From a virus: DNA of 26,902 nt. This document shows, in pieces, positions 1-5,942 of the stretch. Below the pieces are notes generated by a model, which saw only the letters and a list, made by a program, of their open reading frames with translations, ran no database searches and was not told the origin of the DNA. How positions within the stretch are numbered: the stretch's first letter is position 1; the number at the start of each line of letters is the position of its first letter. Made by a program: the position numbers and the translations under genes. The stretch is taken from positions 1-26,902 of the IMG/VR virus record IMGVR_UViG_3300047557_004134. One strand, given 5' to 3'.

Positions 1-51
1 ATTTTCAACTTTGGTTTCTACAACACCAAGTCTTTCGGCTTGAGAAGGCAT
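1..51 (-). CDS. Small phage protein, N-terminal fragment (runs off left edge)
   Basis: Reading leftward from an ATG at 51 gives MPSQAERLGVVETKVEN before the window ends, so only 17 residues are visible. The start overlaps the stop of the upstream gene as TAATG, and a GGAG ribosome site lies about nine bases before it. The spacing of hydrophobic residues (L, V, V, V) fits the start of a coiled coil. From memory, similar N-termini open short coiled-coil proteins in marine T4-like phages. The function is unknown. Confidence 0.6.
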   Translation of the reverse strand, partial: MPSQAERLGVVETKVEN

Positions 52-275
52 TATTTTTTCTCCGGTACCTTTGTTCCTTCGAGCTTCTTATGAACTTTCA
101 TTTCTTTGCAGCTCTGTTTAACTTTACCAGTTTTTGCGTCTTTAACTGGCTTACCTTCTTTATCTTTTACATCAACACAAACTGTTTTGGTTTCTTTTTT
201 TTCTTCTGCTTGTGTGGTTGCAACGAAACCTAATGATGTGAGTGCAATGACTGTTGAAATTAAAATGTTTTTCAT
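51..275 (-). CDS. Small secreted lysine-rich protein
   Basis: This 74-aa protein has a clear Sec signal peptide: MKN, a hydrophobic core (ILISTVIALTSLGFVA) and a likely signal peptidase I site after TTQA. The mature part of about 50 residues is rich in Lys and Glu. It holds two cysteines (in TVCVDV and QSCKEM) that could form a disulfide in the periplasm. The start overlaps the previous stop as ATGA and is preceded by a strong AAAGGGG ribosome site (281-287). A TATAAATA element sits just upstream (298-305), so it may also be made late from its own promoter. It lies beside lysis genes; a role at the cell envelope is inference only. Confidence 0.7.
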   Translation of the reverse strand: MKNILISTVIALTSLGFVATTQAEEKKETKTVCVDVKDKEGKPVKDAKTGKVKQSCKEMKVHKKLEGTKVPEKK

Positions 276-508
276 AGTAACCCCTTTTTGTTTTCTTTAT
301 TTATAGGCGCGAATTTTTCCGCTACAGTTACGCCCAAACCAACCATAGCAAGATAAATCATACTTTCATACATGAATTGCTTAACCTCAAAACCCCAAAA
401 CAAGTTTGCAATGAATGCAATAGCACATAATAGGAAAGCGATAAAGGTAACTACTCTCCTACTACTAAGTGTGCCATTATGGCCATCGTTTAACAATCCG
501 TACATCAT
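272..508 (-). CDS. Two-helix membrane protein, holin candidate
   Basis: The protein is 78 aa with two hydrophobic segments, about residues 19-40 (VVTFIAFLLCAIAFIANLFWGF) and 48-66 (SMIYLAMVGLGVTVAEKF). A short polar N-terminus and a charged Lys/Glu-rich tail flank them. Size, two-helix topology and charged C-terminus match class II holins, and it sits a few genes from the endolysin and spanins. It shows no similarity I can recognise to T4 holin gpt, which has one helix and a periplasmic domain. The start is one of two adjacent ATGs (508 or 505), overlapping the preceding stop as ATGA. The holin role is inferred from topology and context; the 159-aa neighbour is an alternative. Confidence 0.6.
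   Translation of the reverse strand: MMYGLLNDGHNGTLSSRRVVTFIAFLLCAIAFIANLFWGFEVKQFMYESMIYLAMVGLGVTVAEKFAPINKENKKGLL
298..305 (-). promoter_or_regulatory. T4-late-like promoter (TATAAATA)
   Basis: The minus strand reads exactly TATAAATA, the consensus -10 element of T4 late promoters, which need no -35 element. It lies inside the end of the 78-aa gene. It is about 22 bases before the ATG at 275 and about 11 bases upstream of that gene's AAAGGGG site, which fits the short leaders of T4 late transcripts. In AT-rich DNA an eight-base match can arise by chance. Confidence 0.5.
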
Positions 509-984
509 AGTAATGGTTGTGGTGCTTGTGCAGGTGCGGGTTTGCCACCAAATCCTGTTACAACCTGTGGCATAGGATCAAGTGTTGGTGTGCTTGCAAC
601 TCCTCCCATAGGTCCCATAGGTGGCATAGAAATATCTAAAGTTGGTTCTTTTCTAGGAGGAGCTGTCATTGCTTTCTTTGTTTCAGCAAAGGTTTCATTT
701 GCTTGTTTTTGTGCAGCCAACATTGCTTCTTGGTCTTCTTTTTTTGCACCGGAAAGCATTATGCCAGACAATGTACCAGTCAAGAATGTTGCAATAGGAA
801 CAATCAACTCAAAGAATTTTTGGTCAATTGGTGACATTGCATTCAATGGCTGTGTCACAAATATGATTGAGTATAAAACAACAAAAACAATTCCTGTTAG
901 TGTAAGTGCAAGACAAACACCAATGAAAAATTTCAGTCGAGCCATCAACTGTTCTTCGGTATAAATTAATGTATTATTTTCCAC
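505..984 (-). CDS. Two-helix membrane protein with Pro-rich tail
   Basis: This is a 159-aa protein. Residues about 17-43 and 58-79 are hydrophobic and likely membrane helices. They are followed by an Ala/Gln/Lys/Glu stretch that could form a helix, then a low-complexity tail rich in Pro, Met and Gly ending APAQAPQPLL. The start codon is GTG at 984, chosen because a near-perfect AAGGAG ribosome site lies six bases upstream. It overlaps the previous gene by 11 bases and the next by four (ATGA). The setting in a run of lysis and envelope genes suggests a membrane role during lysis, and it competes with the 78-aa protein as holin. I recognise no domain. Confidence 0.65.
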   Translation of the reverse strand: MENNTLIYTEEQLMARLKFFIGVCLALTLTGIVFVVLYSIIFVTQPLNAMSPIDQKFFELIVPIATFLTGTLSGIMLSGAKKEDQEAMLAAQKQANETFAETKKAMTAPPRKEPTLDISMPPMGPMGGVASTPTLDPMPQVVTGFGGKPAPAQAPQPLL

Positions 985-1273
985 AATTTGCTCCTTGTAC
1001 TGGCGCTGGACATTGAGCTGGCGCTGCGCTTTGTATTGGTACTTCTGTTCTTGAGTTTGGTGGTGGTCCTAATCTTGGATCACGCTGACCTTTGAATATG
1101 TGTTCTGGACATGTCCGAGTCACATCACACTTTGGCATTTTGCAAAAATCTTTTTCCCAATTATCGGGGTCTTGGCAAGGATATCTAAATCTATCTCCAC
1201 CAAATACTGCAAGGCCTAAAGGCAAAATCAATAAAACTAATAATGATAAGAATAGTTTTCTATCATTAAACAT
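974..1273 (-). CDS. Membrane-anchored or secreted Cys-rich protein
   Basis: This 99-aa protein starts with a hydrophobic stretch (about residues 7-24, LFLSLLVLLILPLGLAVF). That stretch would act as signal anchor or signal peptide; there is no lipobox. The rest holds six cysteines, including the CQDPDNWEKDFCKMPKCD region and CPEHIF, and ends in a Pro/Ala-rich tail with two more cysteines. The even number and extracytoplasmic prediction suggest disulfides in the periplasm. From memory, proteins with RYPCQDP and CPEHIFK motifs recur in marine T4-like phages without an assigned function. AGGAG lies six bases before the ATG, inside the end of the endolysin gene, so translation is probably coupled to it. 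Confidence 0.65.
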   Translation of the reverse strand: MFNDRKLFLSLLVLLILPLGLAVFGGDRFRYPCQDPDNWEKDFCKMPKCDVTRTCPEHIFKGQRDPRLGPPPNSRTEVPIQSAAPAQCPAPVQGANCGK

Positions 1274-1274
1274 A

Positions 1275-1898
1275 TTAAACTCCTAGAACATGTAGTGCGT
1301 GTTCATAATGTTTAATACGATCATCAAGTCCAATGGTACCACCATTGATACGCTTTGTTAATGTAACGATATCGCCTTTGTCAGCCCATTGATTTAATTT
1401 ATTTGTTTCCCAAAACCAACATGCTGATTGTGCGGCACCTTCGAATGTTCCCATGTATTCTGCGGCTTCTTCAACAGAAATACTCAAAGAACCCGCAAAG
1501 AATGTGTAATTATCTTTACCTGTCAATTGAATAAGTCCACGGCCACGATAACGATAACCATCACCAGAAGCCTCATCACCATTACCCATGCGATTTGCAT
1601 ATACTTTGTTTGCAATTGCTTCTTGTTTGTTTGGTCTTGAACAATATTCGTTTGCTAGTTCATCGGTTGGAAAATACTTTGGAAATATTTTTCTCAATGT
1701 AGCTGGTCTATAATTTAAATTCTCTTGTAGAATCATAAAATTACCGGATTCATGAGCGCATTGTGCAATAAATGCAGCAATTCGTTGTGGTGTGTTTATC
1801 TCATAGTCAGGTAGTAATTGAGACAATGCGTTGTACCAATAATCAATATATGGATTTTTTGGCAACAACTTTTTTAATTGTTCTTTTGTTAGTTGCAT
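1275..1898 (-). CDS. Endolysin, glycoside hydrolase family 19 (chitinase-like)
   Basis: This 207-aa protein is a single-domain GH19 enzyme, expected to cut the sugar backbone of peptidoglycan during lysis. Visible family signatures are AAFIAQCAHESGNF, with E50 as likely catalytic acid and E59 as possible second carboxylate, and the YRGRGLIQLTGKDNY block at 117-131 that lines the substrate cleft. A C-terminal WADKGD...TKRINGG region is typical of phage GH19 lysozymes. There is no signal peptide, so it needs a holin to reach the wall. T4 itself uses an unrelated lysozyme (gpe). The start ATG overlaps the o-spanin stop as TAATG, and the spanin genes directly precede it. Confidence 0.92.
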   Translation of the reverse strand: MQLTKEQLKKLLPKNPYIDYWYNALSQLLPDYEINTPQRIAAFIAQCAHESGNFMILQENLNYRPATLRKIFPKYFPTDELANEYCSRPNKQEAIANKVYANRMGNGDEASGDGYRYRGRGLIQLTGKDNYTFFAGSLSISVEEAAEYMGTFEGAAQSACWFWETNKLNQWADKGDIVTLTKRINGGTIGLDDRIKHYEHALHVLGV

Positions 1899-2164
1899 TA
1901 TTTTACACTTTCATAAATTGTTTTTTGAATTTTATACCATTCAACAATCGCATCATGTTTTACCGCGCAATCATAATAAGTTGTATAGTTTTTTGCAATT
2001 ACTTTACTTATGTCACTTAGTTTTGCATCTTCTGGTGTTTGATCCAATTGTGGACATTTTACCAACAATGTTTCTGGCATTACAGGAAATTTAGCTTTGA
2101 CTGGTACAGAAATTGATGCACAACCAGTTAAAAGAATTGCTGATAAAATAATTATATATTTCAT
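1898..2164 (-). CDS. Outer-membrane spanin subunit candidate (lipoprotein, Rz1-like)
   Basis: Starting at the ATG at 2164 gives 88 aa. A seven-codon longer start at 2185 is possible, but only 2164 has a well-placed GGAG site (about eight bases away) and forms the ATGA overlap with the i-spanin. The N-terminus is a lipoprotein signal, MKYIIILSAILLTGC, with the lipobox LTGC giving an acylated Cys. The mature protein has a PVMPETLLVKCPQ segment and a C-terminal helix. Gene order (i-spanin, o-spanin, endolysin) and the lipobox support an o-spanin that fuses inner and outer membranes at lysis. It is longer and less Pro-rich than lambda Rz1, so the function is likely rather than proven. Confidence 0.75.
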   Translation of the reverse strand: MKYIIILSAILLTGCASISVPVKAKFPVMPETLLVKCPQLDQTPEDAKLSDISKVIAKNYTTYYDCAVKHDAIVEWYKIQKTIYESVK

Positions 2165-2643
2165 TTCTTTTTCTCCGTACCCCACACACCACCTTCTGGT
2201 GGTTTCGCAGCAGTATTTAGAGCTTTTAAGAATTCTTTAGGTATTTCACATTCACCACCAGGCAAAAATTTTGTGTCAAATTTAACAACTTCGCGGTCAA
2301 CATATCTAATAACTTCTTCACCCTTTTCTTTTATGACCTGTTGTTTTGTGACTACCTTCTCGACTATCTTCACTGTTTCTTTTGCGCCTTCTGCTTCTGC
2401 TGCTGCGAGTTTTACTTCCAATTCTTTCACTCGCGCCTGCCAGACTTGTTCATTTGATATTGCACCAGACATGTAAACACCAACCACAATAAAAATTAAA
2501 GACACTATTTGAATCGGTGTCTTGTACATGTATATTCCGGGAATTGGTATGAATTTTAGTAGATAGGTTACTAAAAAGCCTATTAAACCTATTACTAATA
2601 CTGCGTAAAAAATCCAATCAGGCAACCAATTTAATATCCACAT
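2161..2643 (-). CDS. Inner-membrane spanin subunit candidate (Rz-like)
   Basis: This protein has 160 aa. Two hydrophobic segments near the N-terminus (about residues 11-33 and 43-60) are followed by a long charged helix (about 64-120, EVKLAAAEAEGAKETVKIVEKVV and on) with coiled-coil spacing. A short Pro/Gly tail ends in EKKK. A membrane anchor plus periplasmic coiled coil is the usual i-spanin layout. Two helices rather than one is a departure and would put both ends on the same side, so the first segment may be a signal or the topology may differ. The stop overlaps the o-spanin start as ATGA, the classic coupling of the pair. AGGAG precedes the ATG at 2643. Confidence 0.72.
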   Translation of the reverse strand: MWILNWLPDWIFYAVLVIGLIGFLVTYLLKFIPIPGIYMYKTPIQIVSLIFIVVGVYMSGAISNEQVWQARVKELEVKLAAAEAEGAKETVKIVEKVVTKQQVIKEKGEEVIRYVDREVVKFDTKFLPGGECEIPKEFLKALNTAAKPPEGGVWGTEKKK

Positions 2644-2644
2644 A

Positions 2645-2896
2645 TTATGTTTTTCTCCTGTATACGGAGAACATCACTGGACTTTTTCTTTTTCTACTGA
2701 CTCCAGGTTCTCCTGATTTGCTTCCTGGAGGTTGTCCTAGGCCAGCCACATTACCTCCACCAGAAGTATTTGTTGGTGCTACGGCGACTGCGCCGTCTTC
2801 TTTTACACAACTTCCTTTGGAATAGGCTTTTTTGCCTGGAGCTGGCCTGTAACCTGGCCAACATCTTTCGTCAAAATATTCCCTAAACTTTTTCAT
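2645..2896 (-). CDS. Small conserved phage protein with capsid-targeting-like N-terminus
   Basis: This 83-aa protein begins MKKFREYFDE, which fits M-x-x-[FY]-x-x-[FY]-hydrophobic-x-E, the layout of the T4 internal-protein capsid-targeting peptide. A CWPGYRPAPGKKAYSKGSC segment (about residues 12-30) with two cysteines follows. After it come an EDGAVAVAPTN stretch, a Gly-rich linker and a basic C-terminus (RKRKSPVMFSVYRRK). From memory, these segments recur in small proteins of marine T4-like phages. The start overlaps the stop of the 128-aa gene as ATGA. The function is unknown; a small basic virion protein is a reasonable guess. Confidence 0.65.
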   Translation of the reverse strand: MKKFREYFDERCWPGYRPAPGKKAYSKGSCVKEDGAVAVAPTNTSGGGNVAGLGQPPGSKSGEPGVSRKRKSPVMFSVYRRKT

Positions 2897-3279
2897 ATTT
2901 TTCTTAATATTTCTGCTACATTGGTATCGATTGGTATATCAGCGGTAAAGATATTTTTTCCTCTGATTCCATAAACAGTATCAGGCATTATATTCAAATA
3001 ACAAAGAAAAGTTTTTAAAATATCATAATCACGTTCATCTGTTCTATAAAACAATATTCTTGCTGTTGCTTCTGTTCCAAAAACATTGTTTAATAAAATG
3101 ATGTGATTTAATATTAAACGCTCTTTCAATAATTTTGTAACTTTATATCTTCTGAATAATCTCTTTAGATATTTTGTTCGTTTAATATCTCCTTCAAATT
3201 CAGACATGATACAATGTGGCGAAGTATATGCTTTCACCGCATACATCATAAAATTATCTTCATTCAAATCATCAAACAT
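2893..3279 (-). CDS. Conserved small phage protein (DUF7207-like), unknown function
   Basis: This is a soluble 128-aa protein opening MFDDLNEDNFMMYAVKAY and containing KRTKYLKRLFRRYK and LILNHIILLNNVFGTEATARILF. I recall this pattern from small proteins next to structural genes in many T4-like marine phages, possibly the family named DUF7207, but I cannot verify the number. It is mainly helical by appearance, with no membrane segment. It is the first gene after a strong terminator (3283-3312), and no clear ribosome site precedes its ATG. Its transcription probably relies on read-through or on a promoter I could not see. Confidence 0.7.
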   Translation of the reverse strand: MFDDLNEDNFMMYAVKAYTSPHCIMSEFEGDIKRTKYLKRLFRRYKVTKLLKERLILNHIILLNNVFGTEATARILFYRTDERDYDILKTFLCYLNIMPDTVYGIRGKNIFTADIPIDTNVAEILRKI

Positions 3280-3282
3280 CTA

Positions 3283-3312
3283 CGAAAAGAGGGGGTGACT
3301 TTCGCCACCCCC
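3283..3312 (-). terminator. Rho-independent terminator after the virion protein gene
   Basis: In minus-strand RNA the sequence is GGGGGUGGC-GAAA-GUCACCCCC followed by UCUUUU. This makes a nine-pair stem with one G-U wobble, closed by a C(GAAA)G tetraloop, and a short U-rich tail. On the plus strand the wobble becomes an A-C mismatch, so the hairpin favours minus-strand transcripts. It begins six bases past the stop of the Ig-like virion protein gene and just before the ATG of the 128-aa gene. Confidence 0.85.
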
Positions 3313-3318
3313 ATCCGA

Positions 3319-4008
3319 TTACATAATTGTAATTGTTGCGTTTGCAGATGTTGCGGAAACGCCTTGGTCTGCGGCAGTAACAACTGCACGGAACACATAT
3401 GCGTTTGCTGCGGCTGTCTTTGGATAGACAAGCAATGTGTCTGTTGTTCCGCCAACATAACCTGTGTTGGTTGGTGTGCTGTTTGCAACATTTGTCCAAC
3501 CAAGAGCACCTGTGTTGCTGTTGACTTGCCACTGATAAGACAGTGTTGCAGATGTATTGCCAACCAGTGCTGGAGATACAGTGAATGTTGCAGAGTTTGC
3601 ATTAGAAGTGTTCGCAACAACTGTAGCGTTAGATGGACCAGTTAGTGTAATTTGAACGTTAGCATAAACTTGTGCGTCACCATCTGGACCTTTCATTTCA
3701 GAAAGTGCGACTAACACTTCTTGCTGAACCCGACCAGCACGACCACCGGAACCAGTTGTTTTTAATACCCAACCTGTGTGTACTGTTCCGTTTCCAGCCA
3801 CATCAGCTTCTTGGCCATCAACACCAAAAAGACCAATTGTTTCACCTGCGGTGTAAACATCGGCGGTTGTGTTTCCATACAAAAGTGCAACATTAGCTGC
3901 GGTTGGTGCTGCAGCTGAAGCCTTTACGCCAGCTGCATTTACAATTGTTGAGTTAACGGCCCAATATGGAGCGTTAGCTGCGTTATCGTTATTTCCCCAA
4001 GATGACAT
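3319..4008 (-). CDS. Virion structural protein with C-terminal Ig-like domain
   Basis: This 229-aa protein is rich in Ala, Thr, Asn, Val and Gly, with few charged residues. The N-terminus MSSWGNNDNAANAPYW resembles a W-G-x-x-D-x-A-x-A-P-x-W opening that I remember from structural proteins of marine T4-like phages. Residues about 115-229 look like one Ig-like beta-sandwich: ATFTVSPAL, SATLSYQWQV, a W in GWTNVAN, then YVFRAVVTA and ATITIM strands. Such domains decorate phage heads, necks or tails and may bind host surface sugars. It has a strong AAGGAG site eight bases before the ATG, a late-promoter-like element and its own terminator, which fit high, separate late expression. Head decoration versus neck or tail location cannot be decided. 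Confidence 0.75.
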   Translation of the reverse strand: MSSWGNNDNAANAPYWAVNSTIVNAAGVKASAAAPTAANVALLYGNTTADVYTAGETIGLFGVDGQEADVAGNGTVHTGWVLKTTGSGGRAGRVQQEVLVALSEMKGPDGDAQVYANVQITLTGPSNATVVANTSNANSATFTVSPALVGNTSATLSYQWQVNSNTGALGWTNVANSTPTNTGYVGGTTDTLLVYPKTAAANAYVFRAVVTAADQGVSATSANATITIM

Positions 4009-4041
4009 TTATATTCTCCTTTTAACCGAAGGTTATGGTGG

Positions 4042-4049
4042 TATTTATT
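4042..4049 (-). promoter_or_regulatory. T4-late-like promoter (AATAAATA, one mismatch)
   Basis: The minus strand reads TAATAAATAC, one base from the TATAAATA late consensus. It overlaps the stop of the 581-aa gene and precedes the virion protein ATG (4008) by about 33 bases. The gene it would drive has an excellent ribosome site and a terminator, so a private late transcription unit is plausible. The mismatch and AT-richness keep this uncertain. Confidence 0.4.
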
Positions 4050-5793
4050 ATTTCTTTAATTGGTCTACTTGACCTGGTCTTAGTCTCATTATCGGATCGA
4101 TTTCAATTGTATCACGCTTTTCACCTGTCATGGTTTTTCCACCAGAAAGAACTGCGGCAGCTTTGATTCCACTACCATCGGCCGATACATTTCCATTCTT
4201 CTGCATTTTTGTTTTTCCATAAGAAGCTACGGATTTATCGTCTTTCTCATGGTCATACAAATCTTCTTTAATACCTTTTTTCTTGTATATAGATTTGATA
4301 ATTCTAGCTGATTTTGTTTTTTCGTTTTTCATTTTAGGTGTAGAATCGGTATCAACTTCCATTCCTACTGTTTGTGTTGCTGCATATGGATCCTGAAATT
4401 TATCTTCTTTTATTTCAGTTTCTTCTTTTGTGGCTCTCCATCCACCACCCTTTGATTTGTACCACTTTGATGCCCATCCATTTGCGTATGCGGAAGGATA
4501 AACATCAAATTTGGAACGAGCCATAGATTTTGCTCTAGCCCAAAGCTTTGGATTTGTTGGACTATTTTTTTCATCCAACTGTTCTTCGCTTATCTTACCT
4601 TTACCGAAATTTGAAACATTAACAGGTTTTCCGCCTTTGCCACTTCTATCAGCAACAGGATCATGTTTGCGTTTTGCAGCAACGGCAGAAGCTCTTTCTT
4701 TTTTACTTAGTTTAGCTCTTTTTTCATTTGACATACACTTTGGCTTTGGTTCACCTGGTTCTCTAGCGCAAGGACCAATTGCTTCACCTTTGCTGTTAAT
4801 TCTTTTCCAACCACCCTCTGGATGTGTTTTACTGAACCATTTGCGTAAATCTTCTTCAACTGATTCAATTTCTTCTTTTATTCTCGCTTTGGATTCTGCA
4901 CTAGCGGCACCCATGTGTCTTTTTGTTGCTTTTCTAAATTTATCTAAAGCAGTTTGCATGGACTTGGCTGAAGTTCTTTTTGATGCTGCATCACCCTGTT
5001 TTGTCAATTTTTCAGCGTCTGCTCTGGCTTTTGTTGCATAACTGGTCAAAGTTGATTTTTGCAATTCATCAAGTTGTTCAACTTCTTCTTTAACTCTAGC
5101 CAAACCTTTTTCTCTGCGTTGTATCATGCGTTTAACAATATCACCATATTCACCTTTTGTGTGTGGCTTTAATTCTTTAACTTGTGCAGTTGCTTTTTCT
5201 TTATAACTATCTTTGGTCTGTTGTGAAACTTCATCAATCTTCAATCTCTTTCTTCTCCAAATTTCAGATCGTTTTTGACCGAGGGTTTGCCATGCTCTTT
5301 TGGCTGGATCTTTTTCCATTTGTTCAATCATCAAATCTGTAATTTCAAGTTCTTCTTTTAATTTTACAACAAAATCATAATCGTCCATGGTTAATACTCC
5401 TTTATTTCTTATAGAGATTAACTTCTGAACAACTTTGTGTAATTCCATATCCGTTTTTGCATCTTCTCTAGCAAATTCTAATAAACGAATTAGAAAAGGA
5501 ATATCTAACATCACTCTATCAGCTTTATCAACTTCTTCTTTCATTCCACGAACAGAATCATCAATATGTGATTGCAACCAATTTTTGAATTGACTGGTTT
5601 TAGAGTGAGCCACTTTCATATCTTTGGTTGCATATTTTGGATTTATACCTCTAGAAGAAAGATATCTGTCCAGTAAAGCAGTTTCATTAATGTTGGATTT
5701 AACAGACCAAGGATCTCTAGGATCAGTTCCAAATTTCGGTGTCATATCAACCGTTTTTTTCACTATTGATTTGATCAATTTTGATTTGTCCAT
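4048..5793 (-). CDS. Multi-module basic phage protein with EEVEQLDE repeats
   Basis: This protein has 581 aa, strongly charged. Visible modules: an N-terminal region (1-80) with DPRDPWS and LLDRYLSSRGINPK; a helical region to about 180; two related repeats, IDEVSQQTKDSYKEKA (186-201) and EEVEQLDELQKSTLTSYATK (236-255); a GGWKRINSKGEAIGPCA segment with two cysteines (327-353); and EEQLDEKN (403-410). A KFDVYPSAYANGWASKWYK block (428-446) followed by GGGW resembles modules of phages and algal viruses, possibly DUF5872. I recognise no enzyme. The repeat is shared with the 320-aa gene. AAGG lies six bases before the ATG and overlaps the stop of the upstream -1 frame extension. An internal head or scaffold-associated role is inferred. 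Confidence 0.75.
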   Translation of the reverse strand: MDKSKLIKSIVKKTVDMTPKFGTDPRDPWSVKSNINETALLDRYLSSRGINPKYATKDMKVAHSKTSQFKNWLQSHIDDSVRGMKEEVDKADRVMLDIPFLIRLLEFAREDAKTDMELHKVVQKLISIRNKGVLTMDDYDFVVKLKEELEITDLMIEQMEKDPAKRAWQTLGQKRSEIWRRKRLKIDEVSQQTKDSYKEKATAQVKELKPHTKGEYGDIVKRMIQRREKGLARVKEEVEQLDELQKSTLTSYATKARADAEKLTKQGDAASKRTSAKSMQTALDKFRKATKRHMGAASAESKARIKEEIESVEEDLRKWFSKTHPEGGWKRINSKGEAIGPCAREPGEPKPKCMSNEKRAKLSKKERASAVAAKRKHDPVADRSGKGGKPVNVSNFGKGKISEEQLDEKNSPTNPKLWARAKSMARSKFDVYPSAYANGWASKWYKSKGGGWRATKEETEIKEDKFQDPYAATQTVGMEVDTDSTPKMKNEKTKSARIIKSIYKKKGIKEDLYDHEKDDKSVASYGKTKMQKNGNVSADGSGIKAAAVLSGGKTMTGEKRDTIEIDPIMRLRPGQVDQLKK

Positions 5794-5801
5794 TTTTTAC
5801 C

Positions 5802-5942
5802 TTAATTCGAAATTTTTCCCAACATTTCGTTTTTTATTCTTTTCATTGAGTTTTTGGCCAGTTGTTTAACATGTTTCATTGGTTTTGTTTCATTTGTAAT
5901 AAATGGAACAACATCACTTTCTGGCCTTTTTGCCTCATTTAC
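5802..5942 (-). CDS. Out-of-frame C-terminal extension of the EF-hand/repeat protein
   Basis: Between the stop at 5939 and the next ATG at 5793, the -1 frame is open for 46 codons. It reads VNEAKRPESDVVPFITNE then TKPMKHVKQLAKNSMK then RIKNEMLGKISN and stops at 5802. The sequence looks protein-like, and from memory MKxxxxLAKxSMxRIKxEMLGK motifs recur at C-termini of marine T4-like phage proteins. The -1 frame has a stop shortly upstream and no start with a ribosome site; the first in-frame ATG, 5879, has none. It is therefore best explained as the tail of the preceding protein, reached by frameshifting or by a one-base error in the A10 run. Confidence 0.6.
   Translation of the reverse strand, partial: VNEAKRPESDVVPFITNETKPMKHVKQLAKNSMKRIKNEMLGKISN

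Noticed and set aside
3264-3620. Same-strand out-of-frame open frames inside the virion protein gene (118 and 86 aa)
   Set aside because: Low-complexity Gln/Leu-rich or Arg-rich translations, crossing the terminator, with no well-placed ribosome site.
3214-3645. Plus-strand 143-aa Cys-rich open frame
   Set aside because: It lies opposite the virion protein gene and across the terminator; its Cys and Trp richness reflects GCA/ACA codons read backwards.
4511-5041. Plus-strand 176-aa open frame
   Set aside because: It is a shadow of the charged 581-aa gene, hydrophobic because Lys/Glu codons read backwards give Phe/Leu/Ser; there is no ribosome site or neighbour on that strand.
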